Shown: piece after piece, positions 18,054 to 26,871 of the stretch
How the letters are laid out: the number at the start of each line of letters is the position of its first letter
Position numbering within the stretch: the first letter of the stretch is position 1
Assembly: GCA_003235325.1 (NCBI GenBank)
Contig: QJWQ01000156.1
Location: 1-39,619 of the forward strand
Origin: Gammaproteobacteria bacterium
GTDB taxonomy: Bacteria > Pseudomonadota > Gammaproteobacteria > Pseudomonadales > Porticoccaceae
DNA length: 39,619 nucleotides
Reading direction: 5' to 3'
The notes under the pieces: model-generated
Seen by the model: only the letters and a program-made list of their open reading frames with translations
What the model was told of the DNA's origin: nothing
Database searches by the model: none
Made by a program: the position numbers and the translations under genes

Positions 18054-19236
18054 GGCGAATGGCGGTCCGGGTTTCATCGACAGCGACATCCAGAGCATCC
18101 AGTAATCGCGTCACCTGGGTTTTACTGTGGGCGGCGCTGAGAGTGATTCGCAGACGGGCACTGCCCCGCGGCACCGTCGGCGTCCGGATGGCGCCGACCT
18201 GGATACCCTGCGCCGACAAACGGCTGGCGACGGCCATCACCTCGGCATCCTCACCCACCAGCAGCGGCTGGATTGGTGTCGCCGAATCCATCAAGCGCAA
18301 GCCCCGCTCTTCGGCGCCGTCTCGAAAATGTCGAATCAGCTCACGGAGTTTCTGCCGACGCCAGGGTTCCGTTTGCACCAGGCGCAGACTGGCCCGGGTG
18401 GCCGCCGCCACCGCCGGTGGCAGCGCCGTTGTGTAGATATAGGTGCGGCCGAACTGGATCAGGGTCTCGATCAGGTTCTCACTGCCGGCGACGAAGGCGC
18501 CGAAGGTGCCCAGGCCCTTGCCCAGGGTTGCCATCAACACCGGCAACTCCCCATCGGTCAGGTCGAAATGTTCAGTGCAACCGCCGCCATTCTGGCCCAG
18601 CACACCAAAGCCGTGGGCATCGTCCACCATAAGCCAGGCGTCATGTTGTCGGCACTGCGCTGCCAGTGCCGGCAGCGGCGCCAGGTCACCGTCCATGCTG
18701 AAGACACCATCGGTAACCACCAGTTTTCGACCGCCGGCAGCCGCCGACAGCCGCGAGCCCAGGGCTTCGACGTCTGCGTGGGCGTAGCGGCTGAATCGGG
18801 CCCGGCTGAGCAGTCCGCCATCAAGCAGCGAGGCATGGTTGAGCCGGTCCTCGAAAACCGTATCTCCCGGTCCCGCCAGTGTGGCGATCAGCGCCAGATT
18901 GGCCATGTAACCGGTGGAAAACAGCAGAGCCCGGGAACGGCCGGTGAATTCGGCCAGTTCCTCTTCCAGGGCGTGATGCTCTCGGGAGTGGCCGCAGATC
19001 AGATGGGAGGCGCCGCTGCCGACGCCGTATTGGTCGGCAGCCCGTTGAAAGGCTCCGACCACGTCCGGGTGACTGGCCAGACCCAGGTAATCGTTGCTGC
19101 TGAAGGCCAGGACGGGTCGGCCGGCAATACTGATTTCCGGCTGCTGGGGGGAATCCAGCAACAGGCGCTGGCGATACTGGCTTTGTTGCCGGCGCAACTG
19201 CAACGCCGGACGCAGTGCGCGATCCATGGAATCCAT
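18046..19236 (-). CDS. bioF: 8-amino-7-oxononanoate synthase
   Basis: PLP enzyme condensing pimeloyl-ACP (or CoA) with L-alanine to 8-amino-7-oxononanoate. It has 396 residues. PLP-fold features are in order: [23 protein letters not shown], the [11 protein letters not shown] loop with Asp206 and His208, and the Schiff-base lysine Lys240 in [12 protein letters not shown]. The start ATG at 19236 lies four bases after the bioB stop; a second in-frame ATG three codons later is possible. The stop overlaps the bioHC start by eight bases, implying translational coupling through the operon. Confidence 0.96.
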   Translation of the reverse strand: MDSMDRALRPALQLRRQQSQYRQRLLLDSPQQPEISIAGRPVLAFSSNDYLGLASHPDVVGAFQRAADQYGVGSGASHLICGHSREHHALEEELAEFTGRSRALLFSTGYMANLALIATLAGPGDTVFEDRLNHASLLDGGLLSRARFSRYAHADVEALGSRLSAAAGGRKLVVTDGVFSMDGDLAPLPALAAQCRQHDAWLMVDDAHGFGVLGQNGGGCTEHFDLTDGELPVLMATLGKGLGTFGAFVAGSENLIETLIQFGRTYIYTTALPPAVAAATRASLRLVQTEPWRRQKLRELIRHFRDGAEERGLRLMDSATPIQPLLVGEDAEVMAVASRLSAQGIQVGAIRTPTVPRGSARLRITLSAAHSKTQVTRLLDALDVAVDETRTAIRHG

Positions 19237-19240
19237 GGGC

Positions 19241-20299
19241 TCAGGTCATGGCGTTGTAGAAGTGGCTGTCCATCGCGGACTCTTCCAGAACCCGGTGCAA
19301 GGCTGCTTCCCGGGCCTGATCGTCCTGGTCGGTACGACGTTGCTCCGGGGTGATACCGAGGCGCCGGAACAGCTCCATATCCTGGTTGGCTTTGGGGTTG
19401 GCCGTGGTCAGCAGCTTTTCACAATAGAAAATCGAATTGGCTCCGGCCATGAAGGCCAGGGCCTGCATCTGGTCATTCATCTCCTCGCGCCCGGCAGACA
19501 GCCGCACATGGGAGGCAGGCATCATGATCCGGGCCACGGCAATGGTACGAATAAAGTCAAAGGGGTCCAGATCTTCCTGGGATTCCAGTGGCGTTCCCGC
19601 CACCTTGACCAGCATGTTGATCGGCACCGATTCCGGTTGCACCGGCAGGTTGGCTAGTTGTACCAGCAGCCCGGCCCGGTCCTTCTGGCCTTCACCCATG
19701 CCGACAATACCGCCGGCGCAGACCTTCATTCCCGCCTGACGCACGTGGTCCAGGGTTTCCAGGCGGTCCTGGTAGGTACGGGTTGTGATGATCTCGCCGT
19801 AGAATTCCGGCGAGGTATCGAGATTGTGGTTGTAGTAGTCCAGCCCTGCCTCCGCCAGGCGCCGGGCCTTGCCGGCGTCCAGCATGCCCAGGGTCATGCA
19901 GGTCTCGAGACCCAGGGCCTTGACCTCCCTGACCATGTGCAAAACGGCGGGCATGTCCCGCTCACCGGGGGAGCGCCAGGCGGCGCCCATGCAGAAACGG
20001 CTGGCGCCACTGGCCCGGGCTTCCTTCGCGGCCTCGATAACCCGCTCGACCTCCATCAGCTTTTCCCGGTCGAGACCCGTGTCGTAGTGGGCGCTCTGGG
20101 GACAGTATTTGCAGTCTTCAGGGCAGGCACCGGTCTTGATCGACAACAGGGTGCTGAGTTGCACCTGATTGGCATTGAAATGCTGGCGGTGTACCTGTTG
20201 TGCCCTGAACATGAGATCGTTGAAAGGCAGGGCAAACAGGCTCAATGCCTGCTCCCGGGTCCAGTCGTGGCGGATGCTTGCCTGGGAATTCGCCGTCAT
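19241..20299 (-). CDS. bioB: Biotin synthase
   Basis: Radical SAM enzyme that inserts sulfur into dethiobiotin to make biotin. It has 352 residues. The CxxxCxxC cluster motif is in [14 protein letters not shown]; the ligands are about residues 59, 63 and 66. Further family blocks are [13 protein letters not shown] and GGIVGMGE, and [11 protein letters not shown] lies in the [2Fe-2S] half. The start is ATG 20299, because GAGGAG lies seven bases upstream; the TTG just before it is also in frame. It is the first gene of the biotin operon. The leader is about 150 bases if transcription begins at the BirA-linked promoter (20460-20487). Confidence 0.97.
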   Translation of the reverse strand: MTANSQASIRHDWTREQALSLFALPFNDLMFRAQQVHRQHFNANQVQLSTLLSIKTGACPEDCKYCPQSAHYDTGLDREKLMEVERVIEAAKEARASGASRFCMGAAWRSPGERDMPAVLHMVREVKALGLETCMTLGMLDAGKARRLAEAGLDYYNHNLDTSPEFYGEIITTRTYQDRLETLDHVRQAGMKVCAGGIVGMGEGQKDRAGLLVQLANLPVQPESVPINMLVKVAGTPLESQEDLDPFDFIRTIAVARIMMPASHVRLSAGREEMNDQMQALAFMAGANSIFYCEKLLTTANPKANQDMELFRRLGITPEQRRTDQDDQAREAALHRVLEESAMDSHFYNAMT

Positions 20300-20418
20300 C
20301 AATACACTCCTCGATGCTTTACTTTTTGATTTGACGCCCTGTGCTCATGGCGCTTTCTGGTTGTGATTCGCTGGTTCAGCACCGCCGGTCGGGACCGATG
20401 GCTGAAAAATGTATTCCG

Positions 20419-20448
20419 GGCGGTTAGACTGCGACCACAGCAACCGCC
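20419..20448 (-). other. Inverted repeat in the bioB leader
   Basis: GGCGGTT (20419-20425) and AACCGCC (20442-20448) with 16 bases between. It lies just downstream of the expected bioB transcription start and would be near the 5' end of the message. Function unknown. Confidence 0.35.
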
Positions 20449-20459
20449 GGCAGACAGCC

Positions 20460-20487
20460 AGCATATCCCGAGCCCCGGGGTTGTCAA
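20460..20487 (-). promoter_or_regulatory. Candidate bioB operon promoter
   Basis: On the minus strand a perfect TTGACA (20482-20487) is followed by a 16-base spacer and TATGCT (20460-20465). The -35 box lies inside the left half of the BirA-type operator, so BirA bound with biotinyl-AMP would block the polymerase. Confidence 0.6.
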
Positions 20488-20512
20488 CCAAAAAGGGATT
20501 TACGGTTAACCA
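20481..20512. promoter_or_regulatory. BirA-type biotin operator
   Basis: TTGTCAACC (20481-20489), 14 bases, then GGTTAACCA (20504-20512). The established BirA consensus is TTGTAAACC-N14-16-GGTTTACAA. The halves match at 8/9 and 7/9 with an allowed spacing. It lies between the divergent bioB and comF genes and ends exactly at the base before the comF start codon, so it may also affect comF. Confidence 0.7.
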
Positions 20513-21229
20513 ATGGCTATTCAGGCACTTTTGCATCGGGCCAGTTTTCGATTATTTCCGGGCACCTGCATTGTTTGCGGCCTGCCCTCGGGGCTGGCCA
20601 GGGACCTTTGTTCAAACTGCGAGACCTCCCTGCCGAGACTCGATAGCCAGTGCCGGGTCTGTGCCGACAGCCTGGCGTCGCCGGGCATTTGCGGCGCCTG
20701 CCTGAACCAGCCCCCCGCCTTTAGCCGGGTCATTGCTCCCCTCAGATTTGCGCCGCCGGTGGACCGGTTGATCCATAGATTCAAATACCGCAGTGACTTG
20801 GCAGCCGGCACCGTACTCACCGACATTCTGTGCCGACACCTGTCCGCAATGCTGACCACGGAGGCGTTACCTGATCTGCTGGTCCCGGTGCCCCTGCACT
20901 GGACCCGCCTCTGTTGGCGGGGCTACAACCAGGCTCATGAAATCGCCAGTCAACTGTCGAGCCATCTCGACCTGCCATGCTCCGGCAAGCTGTTGCGCCG
21001 ACGAAAAAGGACAAGCCAATCCCGGGGGCTGGACCGGAACCGGCGACTGGCCAACCTGAAAAATGCGTTTCAGCCGGGGTCGCAAACGGTCGATGGCCTG
21101 CGCCTGGCGCTGGTGGACGACGTGGTGACCTCGACGGCCACCATCAGGACACTGGCAAGCCTGCTCAGGAATGCCGGCGCCCGGGAGGTGCAAGTCTGGT
21201 GCCTGGCGCGGACAGTGCTGGAAAAATAG
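20513..21229 (+). CDS. comF: ComF-family phosphoribosyltransferase-like protein
   Basis: Cytoplasmic protein of 238 residues linked to DNA uptake (ComF) in naturally competent bacteria; the molecular role is not firmly known. The N-terminus has four CxxC pairs (Cys19/22, 33/36, 47/50, 60/63), consistent with zinc binding. The C-terminal phosphoribosyltransferase domain has the PRPP-loop motif LALVDDVVTSTAT at about 198-210, together with LVPVPLHWTRLCWRGYNQA (a conserved ComF block) and NRRLANLKNAF. The start ATG directly abuts the BirA-type operator, and no good ribosome binding site is visible. The divergent bioB-comF arrangement is common in Pseudomonas-like genomes. Confidence 0.9.
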   Translation: MAIQALLHRASFRLFPGTCIVCGLPSGLARDLCSNCETSLPRLDSQCRVCADSLASPGICGACLNQPPAFSRVIAPLRFAPPVDRLIHRFKYRSDLAAGTVLTDILCRHLSAMLTTEALPDLLVPVPLHWTRLCWRGYNQAHEIASQLSSHLDLPCSGKLLRRRKRTSQSRGLDRNRRLANLKNAFQPGSQTVDGLRLALVDDVVTSTATIRTLASLLRNAGAREVQVWCLARTVLEK

Positions 21230-21285
21230 TCCGTGGCACCGGATAATGCACAGCCTTTGCCAGCGAATTTCCCGCGAAAAGCCCT

Positions 21286-22086
21286 ATGACCGAAACCAGC
21301 ATCACCGCCCTTTGGGACAAGATTGTCAGTGAGACCCAGGCCGTGGTATCCCAGGAACCGGTGCTGGCCAGTTTCCTTTACGCCACCATTCTCAATCACC
21401 GCAACATGGCGGCTGCCCTCAGCTTTCACCTGGCCAACAAGCTGCACAGCGATGTCACCCCGGCCCTGATGTTGCGGGAGGTCTTTGACGAGGCATTCCG
21501 CGCCGATCCGGCGATCATTGACAGGGCCCGGTGCGATATTCTCGCCACCTTCGACCGGGATTCGGCCTGCACTGACCTGTCGACGCCTTTTCTCTATTTC
21601 AAGGGTTTTCACGCCCTCGAGGCCTACCGGGTAGCCCACTGGCTGTGGTTGCACCAGCGCAGGACCCTGGCTCTGGTGCTGCAGAACCGGATATCGGTTG
21701 TCTTTGGCGTCGACATTCACCCGGCAGCGGTAATCGGCAAGGGGGTTATGCTCGACCACGCCACCGGCATCGTTATCGGCGAGACTGCCGTGGTTGAGGA
21801 CTGCGTGTCAATGTTGCAGTCAGTCACCCTCGGCGGCACCGGCAAGGAAACCGGCGACCGACACCCGAAAGTCCGCCGCGGCGTTCTCATCGGACCCGGC
21901 GCCAAGGTCCTGGGCAATATTGAGATCGGCGCCGGGTCCAAGGTAGTGGCGGCCAGCGTTGTTCTGAAATCGGTGCCGGATCATTCCATCGTTGCCGGTG
22001 TTCCCGCACAGGTGGTGGGTCGTACCGACAGCGACCAACCGGCGGTGGGCATGGATCAGGGCATGAGCGGCTGCAGTGGTATGTAA
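21286..22086 (+). CDS. cysE: Serine O-acetyltransferase
   Basis: First step of cysteine synthesis: acetyl-CoA plus serine gives O-acetylserine. It has 266 residues. The N-terminal helical domain includes LASFLYATILNHRNMAAALSFHLA, typical of CysE (recognisable as FLYATILNH and AALSFHLANKL). The C-terminal left-handed beta-helix of hexapeptide repeats contains the active-site segments VMLDHATGIVIGETA and GDRHPKVRRGVLIG. The C-terminal tail (GMSGCSGM) is shorter and different from E. coli; the tail is where cysteine feedback and CysK binding occur, and it lacks the usual terminal Ile. The gene follows comF by 56 bases on the same strand. Confidence 0.95.
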   Translation: MTETSITALWDKIVSETQAVVSQEPVLASFLYATILNHRNMAAALSFHLANKLHSDVTPALMLREVFDEAFRADPAIIDRARCDILATFDRDSACTDLSTPFLYFKGFHALEAYRVAHWLWLHQRRTLALVLQNRISVVFGVDIHPAAVIGKGVMLDHATGIVIGETAVVEDCVSMLQSVTLGGTGKETGDRHPKVRRGVLIGPGAKVLGNIEIGAGSKVVAASVVLKSVPDHSIVAGVPAQVVGRTDSDQPAVGMDQGMSGCSGM

Positions 22087-22131
22087 GTAACCCGTTTTGA
22101 GGCAGTGATAGAGGTCAACATCCCCCCGTCC

Positions 22132-22154
22132 CGGCCGGCTGTCGGGGCCGGCCG
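22132..22154. terminator. GC-rich hairpin between convergent cysE and epmA
   Basis: CGGCCGGC (22132-22139), loop of seven, GCCGGCCG (22147-22154): eight perfect pairs. It sits between the cysE stop and the epmA stop, where a two-way stop is expected. A U-tract is lacking, so the call is moderate. Confidence 0.45.
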
Positions 22155-22155
22155 A

Positions 22156-23109
22156 TCAGTCGATAAAGCTGATCACTTCGCCGATGCTGTCGGCGCCCAC
22201 CATCTGCATCAGCAGTCGGTCGACACCCAGGGCAATCCCCGCGGACGGCGGTAATCCGTAGTCCAGGGCAGCCAGCAAGCGTTCATCGGCAATCATGGGC
22301 GCCTTGCCCATGGCCTGACGCCGGTTCATGTCCTCAGCAAAGCGGGCTCTCTGCTCCCCCGGATCGGTCAGTTCGAAATAGCCGTTGGCCAGCTCCATGC
22401 CATTCAGGAATGCCTCAAAACGTCGCGCCACCGGCGTTCCGGTGTCATCGACATGCAGTTGCGCCAGCGCTGCCTGGCAGGCGGGGTAATCGTATATATA
22501 GACCAGGCCCGGCGGCAGTCGCGGCTCAACCCCCAGGCTGAACAGCAGGTCGAGACAGCCGCTGCGACTCTCTCGCTGCCAGTCCGAAAGCTCCGCTCCC
22601 GCCAATTTGGCCGCCAAAATTTGCAGTTGTTCCAGGCTGGCGGTATGGGGATCCAGGCCCAGGGCATCAACAAATATCTGGCGATAACTATAGCTGTTGA
22701 TATCCCGGACCTGTGCCGGCGCCAGCCCGGCGAGCAAGTCACTGGTCTCGGCCATTAACTGATGCTCGGTCCAGCCGGGACGATACCATTCCAGCAGGGT
22801 GAATTCCGGATTGTGTCGGCGGCCGGACTCGCCATCGCGAAAGGCCTTGCCCAGGTAAAAAACCGGGCCGGAGCCCGCTGCCAGCAGGCGTTTCAGATAA
22901 TATTCCGGCGAACTCTGCAGATAGCGCCTGACGCCATTGACCCGGGCCCGAATGTTTTCTATATGGAGATCAGTGACTCCGGTTGCCGCCAGCACCGGAA
23001 CATCCACCTCCAGAACCTGCCGGGCAGAAAAAAAAGAGCGGATCCGTCGCAGCAGATCCGCTCGTGTTTTCAGCCGGTCCAGAGATGCGCTCGGGCGCCA
23101 GTGCTCCAT
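22156..23109 (-). CDS. epmA: EF-P (R)-beta-lysyltransferase EpmA (GenX/PoxA)
   Basis: Paralogue of class II lysyl-tRNA synthetase that attaches (R)-beta-lysine to the conserved lysine of elongation factor P. From ATG 23109 it has 317 residues (E. coli 325) and begins MEHWRPSAS, as the family does. There is no anticodon-binding domain. Class II motifs are visible: FRDGESGRRHNPEFTLLEWYRP (motif 2, seen as HNPEFTLLEWYRP), ELANGYFELTD and GIALGVDRLLM (motif 3). It lies 31 bases downstream of efp on the same strand, so enzyme and substrate are probably co-transcribed. A longer frame upstream overlaps the end of efp and is unlikely. Confidence 0.95.
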   Translation of the reverse strand: MEHWRPSASLDRLKTRADLLRRIRSFFSARQVLEVDVPVLAATGVTDLHIENIRARVNGVRRYLQSSPEYYLKRLLAAGSGPVFYLGKAFRDGESGRRHNPEFTLLEWYRPGWTEHQLMAETSDLLAGLAPAQVRDINSYSYRQIFVDALGLDPHTASLEQLQILAAKLAGAELSDWQRESRSGCLDLLFSLGVEPRLPPGLVYIYDYPACQAALAQLHVDDTGTPVARRFEAFLNGMELANGYFELTDPGEQRARFAEDMNRRQAMGKAPMIADERLLAALDYGLPPSAGIALGVDRLLMQMVGADSIGEVISFID

Positions 23110-23140
23110 CGCCGATAAAGTTGATTCTATGGCGTCAGGT

Positions 23141-23710
23141 TCAATCCCGGGCGCGACCCAGATACTCACCAGTCCGGGTGTCGACGCGAACCACATCGCC
23201 AGTATTGAGAAACAGGGGCACCTTGACCACGGCGCCAGTGCTCAGCTTGGCCGGCTTGGTGCCCCCCTGGGCTGTATCGCCCCGCAGGCCCGGGTCGGTC
23301 TCGACGATTTCCAGTTCCACATGATTGGGCGGCGTTACCGCCAGGGGAGAACCGTTATACAGGGTTACCATGCAGGTATCCTGCTCTTTCAACCACTGGG
23401 CGGCGTCACCCACTGTCGAGGTGTCGGCCTGGTGCTGCTCGAAAGTGTCCGGCTCCATGAAATGGTAGTGTTCACCGTCGTTGTAGAGATACTGCATGTC
23501 CGTATCGACGACATCGGCGCCTTCCAGATTCTCACCGGATTTGAAGGTGCGCTCCCAGACCCGCCCTGTTTTCAGATTGCGCAGGCGCACCCGGTTGAAT
23601 GCCTGACCCTTACCCGGTTTGACAAACTCGTTTTCCAGAATTGCACAGGGATCCCCGTCCAGCATTACTTTCAGACCGGATCGAAATTCACTGGTAGAAT
23701 AGTTGGCCAT
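23141..23710 (-). CDS. efp: Elongation factor P
   Basis: Binds between the ribosomal P and E sites and rescues stalling at consecutive prolines. It has 189 residues from ATG 23710, preceded by GAGG. Three beta domains are expected. The modification loop is [10 protein letters not shown] with Lys34, the residue that EpmA/EpmB modify in E. coli. TTVEKTF-like sequence appears as [16 protein letters not shown], and the tail is [22 protein letters not shown], recognisable as the EF-P C-terminal signature. It is divergent from epmB with 37 bases between the start codons. Confidence 0.97.
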   Translation of the reverse strand: MANYSTSEFRSGLKVMLDGDPCAILENEFVKPGKGQAFNRVRLRNLKTGRVWERTFKSGENLEGADVVDTDMQYLYNDGEHYHFMEPDTFEQHQADTSTVGDAAQWLKEQDTCMVTLYNGSPLAVTPPNHVELEIVETDPGLRGDTAQGGTKPAKLSTGAVVKVPLFLNTGDVVRVDTRTGEYLGRARD

Positions 23711-23747
23711 TCTCGCCTCATTGACAGTCGGATTTAAAAAGGCCGCT

Positions 23748-24764
23748 ATGATACCCCAGACCATCGATGCATGGCAGATATTGTCGTGGCAACAGGAGTT
23801 GAGCCGCGCTGTAACCGACCCCGGCGAACTGCTTGAGTTGCTGGCTCTCGACCGACGGCAGTTGTCGATCGCCCTGCAGGCCAGCATGGACTTTCCCTTG
23901 CGAGTTCCACGGCCCTATATCAACCGCATTCGCCCGGGAGATCCCGACGACCCTCTGCTGTTACAGATACTGCCTACTGGCCGGGAACTGGAGCAGGTCC
24001 CGGGTTACAGCACCGACCCGCTCCAGGAACGCCAGAATAACCCGGTGCCTGGCGTGGTGCACAAATACCATGGCCGTGTGTTGCTGATTGTCAGCCCTGC
24101 CTGTGCCATCAATTGTCGCTACTGTTTCCGTCGTCATTTTGACTACGGTGAAAACACGCAAGGCCGGGGAGACTGGGAAAGGGCCATCCATTACATTGCC
24201 GGCGATCCCGGCATCAGCGAGGTGATCTACAGTGGCGGCGATCCCCTGGTGGCCAATGATCGTCATCTCCGTTGGCTGACTGAACGCCTGGCCGCCATTA
24301 ATCACCTGCGGCGGTTGCGGGTTCATACCCGCCTGCCGGTAGTGATTCCTTCACGCATTGACAGCCATTGCCTCGAATGGATGACTGCAACCCGACTACA
24401 GCCACTCGTGGTCATTCACAGCAATCACGCCCGGGAGATCGATGGGCCGGTAAAAGCGGCAATCTCCCGACTGAATGAAACCGGCATCAGGGTATTGAAC
24501 CAGTCCGTGTTGCTGCGCGGTATCAATGACGACCCGGCGGCGCTGGAAGATCTGAGTGAAACCCTGTTTGATGCCGGTGTTCTGCCCTACTATCTGCACC
24601 TGCTGGACAGGGTCAGCGGTGCCGCCCACTTTGGCGTTGATCGCCGACGTGCCCTGGAAATCCACCGGATCCTGCAGGCACGACTGCCGGGTTACCTTGT
24701 GCCCCGGCTGGTGGAGGAACTGCCGGGTGCGCCGGGCAAGACGCTGCTGGGATGCTCTGCCTGA
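23748..24764 (+). CDS. epmB: EF-P-lysine lysine 2,3-aminomutase
   Basis: Radical SAM, PLP-dependent enzyme that makes (R)-beta-lysine for attachment to EF-P. It has 338 residues from ATG 23748, which follows AAAGG by six bases; an upstream in-frame start at 23703 would overlap the efp start region. The cluster motif CAINCRYC has ligands at Cys119, Cys123 and Cys126. Conserved blocks are [32 protein letters not shown] and [11 protein letters not shown]. Lys331 near the C-terminus is in the position expected for the PLP lysine. With efp and epmA it forms the core of the EF-P modification pathway; epmC is not seen. Confidence 0.95.
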   Translation: MIPQTIDAWQILSWQQELSRAVTDPGELLELLALDRRQLSIALQASMDFPLRVPRPYINRIRPGDPDDPLLLQILPTGRELEQVPGYSTDPLQERQNNPVPGVVHKYHGRVLLIVSPACAINCRYCFRRHFDYGENTQGRGDWERAIHYIAGDPGISEVIYSGGDPLVANDRHLRWLTERLAAINHLRRLRVHTRLPVVIPSRIDSHCLEWMTATRLQPLVVIHSNHAREIDGPVKAAISRLNETGIRVLNQSVLLRGINDDPAALEDLSETLFDAGVLPYYLHLLDRVSGAAHFGVDRRRALEIHRILQARLPGYLVPRLVEELPGAPGKTLLGCSA

Positions 24765-24789
24765 TCAGGTCGGAGACAAGTAAAATCTG

Positions 24790-24803
24790 CCGGCCCGGGC
24801 CGG
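24790..24803. terminator. GC-rich palindrome after epmB
   Basis: CCGGCCCGGGCCGG is a perfect 14-base palindrome, 26 bases past the epmB stop, followed by a second copy of CCGGGC at 24813-24818. It may contribute to termination, but there is no T-run. Confidence 0.3.
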
Positions 24804-24952
24804 TAGCAGCAGGCCGGGCTGAAATGGATACTGACAGCGGCTTTTCGTAATCTGGACTTATTTCTTCGAAAAGAGTGAAATGGCACACATTTTCTGACGC
24901 TTCCAGTCATACTCTGCCCTGCTTGGCGGCGACTGCCACGCGTCGCCGGCAC

Positions 24953-24958
24953 TATAAT
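24953..24958 (+). promoter_or_regulatory. Perfect -10 box upstream of the PilZ-like gene
   Basis: TATAAT in the context GGCACTATAATACCGG. The -35 region is weak. Transcription would start near 24965, giving a leader of about 50 bases to ATG 25014. A small inverted repeat (GGCGAC/GTCGCC) lies just upstream. Confidence 0.45.
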
Positions 24959-25013
24959 ACCGGCAAATTTGAGCCATAACCAAGATTGGGAATATTACCG
25001 GGCTACACCAGAC

Positions 25014-26714
25014 ATGGAACAGGCTACATCATCTCTGAAAGAAATCACCAACAAGCTGAAATTACCGGCAAAATCTTTTGATTCCCTGAGTTTCTGCTCA
25101 CTCGAGCAGGAACAGATCCAGGCCCATATCAACAACCTGCCCTACACCAACCCACCGGAACTTTGCAGACAGCTCTATGAAAGCCTGCCTCAGGTGGCGG
25201 GCCTGTCGATAGGCCCCGCCAGGAAACTGGCCATTCTTGATGCCTTCCTGCCAGCGGTTATGAACTGCGTTGACAAGCTGACGTTCAACACGGCCATTAA
25301 TGAAAAAACCGCCAGGTCCATATCCCTGGCACAGGCCCTGCTCAAACACCTGGCGGAGGGCTACAAGTCGACCGCCGTTGAGGCCAGCAGGTCGGAAGAG
25401 GTCATACCCAAGCTGCTGGCTTCCAGCATTTTTTCAGCCATGTCGGTCCTGAACCGGTCCATATTCAACTGCTGGCAGTGTTATCTGGCGACACCGGAAA
25501 ACTTCTGGCCGGAAGTGCACAACCTGTACAAACTGGCTCGCAAGTTTAACCTGGAAACCCAGGCCGTCACCCTGCCCGGGAGCAGCCAACAGGTAGCGCT
25601 GCGTTCCGCCTACCTCAAGCCGCTGCTGATGAGCAGCATCAACCCCGGCCGCTATACACCGGCGGACCTGCGCACCATATTCCAGGAACTGGATCAGTTA
25701 ACCAACCTGGTGGACCTTCGCAAGGGCCATGAAATGGGGGTCTTTGTCGTCGACACCGCGTCCAGCAACGGGCCCGTATACAGCTCACGAGTGCAGTCTA
25801 CTACCGCCAATCACCTGACCCTGCGTACCAACCGCCTGGTGGCAGCCCTGAAAATGGATGCCGACCACGACCCGGGAACAGCGCGCAGGCTGCCTGAACG
25901 GCTTGCTATCAACCTCTGTCAGTATTGGGACGAGGAACAGGTGCGAAAGGACGAACATGTCGACGACGACACCGAAGTTCTGGCGATCATAGGTCTGGCC
26001 CCCATTCAACGGCTGATGTCCAGAACGTCAGATCTCGACGAGTTTCTGTTAAAATTGGACCAGGCCCAACACGGCAAGGACTATTCGCTGTTTTCAGACC
26101 GCAAGCCCACCTATCTTCAGGACAAGGCCCAGGCGGAAGATGCCTGGCACGACTCTTTTGATTCCACAGACAGAAAATTTTCCTTTGCCGACAGGAAAAA
26201 ACCGGAAGATGAGGCTATTGACTTCGAGAAAGTGGAAATCAAACGCAAGACGGAACGGAAAAAAATCCGCGGTTATTATGCCACCCGGGTTAATACCAGC
26301 AGCAGGGGTGCCTGCATAGAATTTCGCGAGCCGCCGGCGAACCTGACCCCGGGAGAACTGATTTACCTGAAAGAAAAAGCCAGCGACCAGTGGCGCCTTG
26401 GCTTTATCCGCTGGCTGCAGGTGACGCCCCGGCTATACCGCCTGGCCGGGGTTGAATTTCTTTCCGGCAACATCAAGCCCTGTGCGGCCTGCATTGTGAA
26501 ACTGGACCGTCCGAGTTCACCCTACCTTCCGGGCTTGATTTTGATTAACGGCAACCAGACGGAGGCCATATTGCCCTCCATGCCGTTCAAAGTGCGCCAG
26601 AGAGTCAAGTTCCTGACCATGGAATCGGATAAAATATGTCCCCTTCGCAAAGTACTGGATACAACCTTCCACGTAACCCGATTCCAGTATCTGGCGGGGG
26701 TTGACAGCAAATAG
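25014..26714 (+). CDS. Uncharacterised protein with PilZ-like C-terminal motif, beside fimX
   Basis: I do not recognise a named function. From ATG 25014 the protein has 566 residues, no signal peptide and no membrane helix. The first about 390 residues are mostly alpha-helical in character (Leu/Ala/Lys/Glu-rich). A very charged linker follows at about 370-420. The C-terminal part contains RKTER (411-415) followed by NTSSRG (Asn427, Ser429, Gly432), resembling the RxxxR and D/NxSxxG c-di-GMP motifs of PilZ domains, then alternating beta-like segments. The gap between the two motifs is shorter than usual, so binding is not assured. A TTG start at 24969 would add 15 residues but would leave almost no leader. 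The FimX-like gene follows 157 bases downstream; as I recall, P. aeruginosa has an uncharacterised gene in this place. Confidence 0.6.
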   Translation: MEQATSSLKEITNKLKLPAKSFDSLSFCSLEQEQIQAHINNLPYTNPPELCRQLYESLPQVAGLSIGPARKLAILDAFLPAVMNCVDKLTFNTAINEKTARSISLAQALLKHLAEGYKSTAVEASRSEEVIPKLLASSIFSAMSVLNRSIFNCWQCYLATPENFWPEVHNLYKLARKFNLETQAVTLPGSSQQVALRSAYLKPLLMSSINPGRYTPADLRTIFQELDQLTNLVDLRKGHEMGVFVVDTASSNGPVYSSRVQSTTANHLTLRTNRLVAALKMDADHDPGTARRLPERLAINLCQYWDEEQVRKDEHVDDDTEVLAIIGLAPIQRLMSRTSDLDEFLLKLDQAQHGKDYSLFSDRKPTYLQDKAQAEDAWHDSFDSTDRKFSFADRKKPEDEAIDFEKVEIKRKTERKKIRGYYATRVNTSSRGACIEFREPPANLTPGELIYLKEKASDQWRLGFIRWLQVTPRLYRLAGVEFLSGNIKPCAACIVKLDRPSSPYLPGLILINGNQTEAILPSMPFKVRQRVKFLTMESDKICPLRKVLDTTFHVTRFQYLAGVDSK

Positions 26715-26787
26715 CCCGCGGCATGAGCAGTCGTGGCCTTATGTTGCATCGTTGCGCTATTGCGCGGCGACAGAAAATTTCACCCGG

Positions 26788-26809
26788 ACGGTGTGCGACT
26801 ACACACCGT
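26788..26809 (+). other. Hairpin between the PilZ-like gene and fimX
   Basis: ACGGTGTG (26788-26795), loop CGACTA, CACACCGT (26802-26809), perfect over eight pairs. No T-run follows. It lies about 60 bases upstream of the fimX start and may be an RNA processing or stabilising element. Confidence 0.45.
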
Positions 26810-26871
26810 GCCTGCACCAGGGGTAATAAACCTACCAGGGACAAAGACATCACCAGGACCAACAGTTAACG

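Noticed and set aside
18127-19353. Long open frame on the plus strand opposite bioF
   Set aside because: Same reason: bioF is certain on the other strand, and this frame runs across the bioF-bioB junction with no family resemblance.
24969-25013. TTG start adding 15 residues to the PilZ-like protein
   Set aside because: The strong -10 box at 24953-24958 would place the transcription start about four bases before it, making it leaderless on a TTG; ATG 25014 is more plausible, though not proven.
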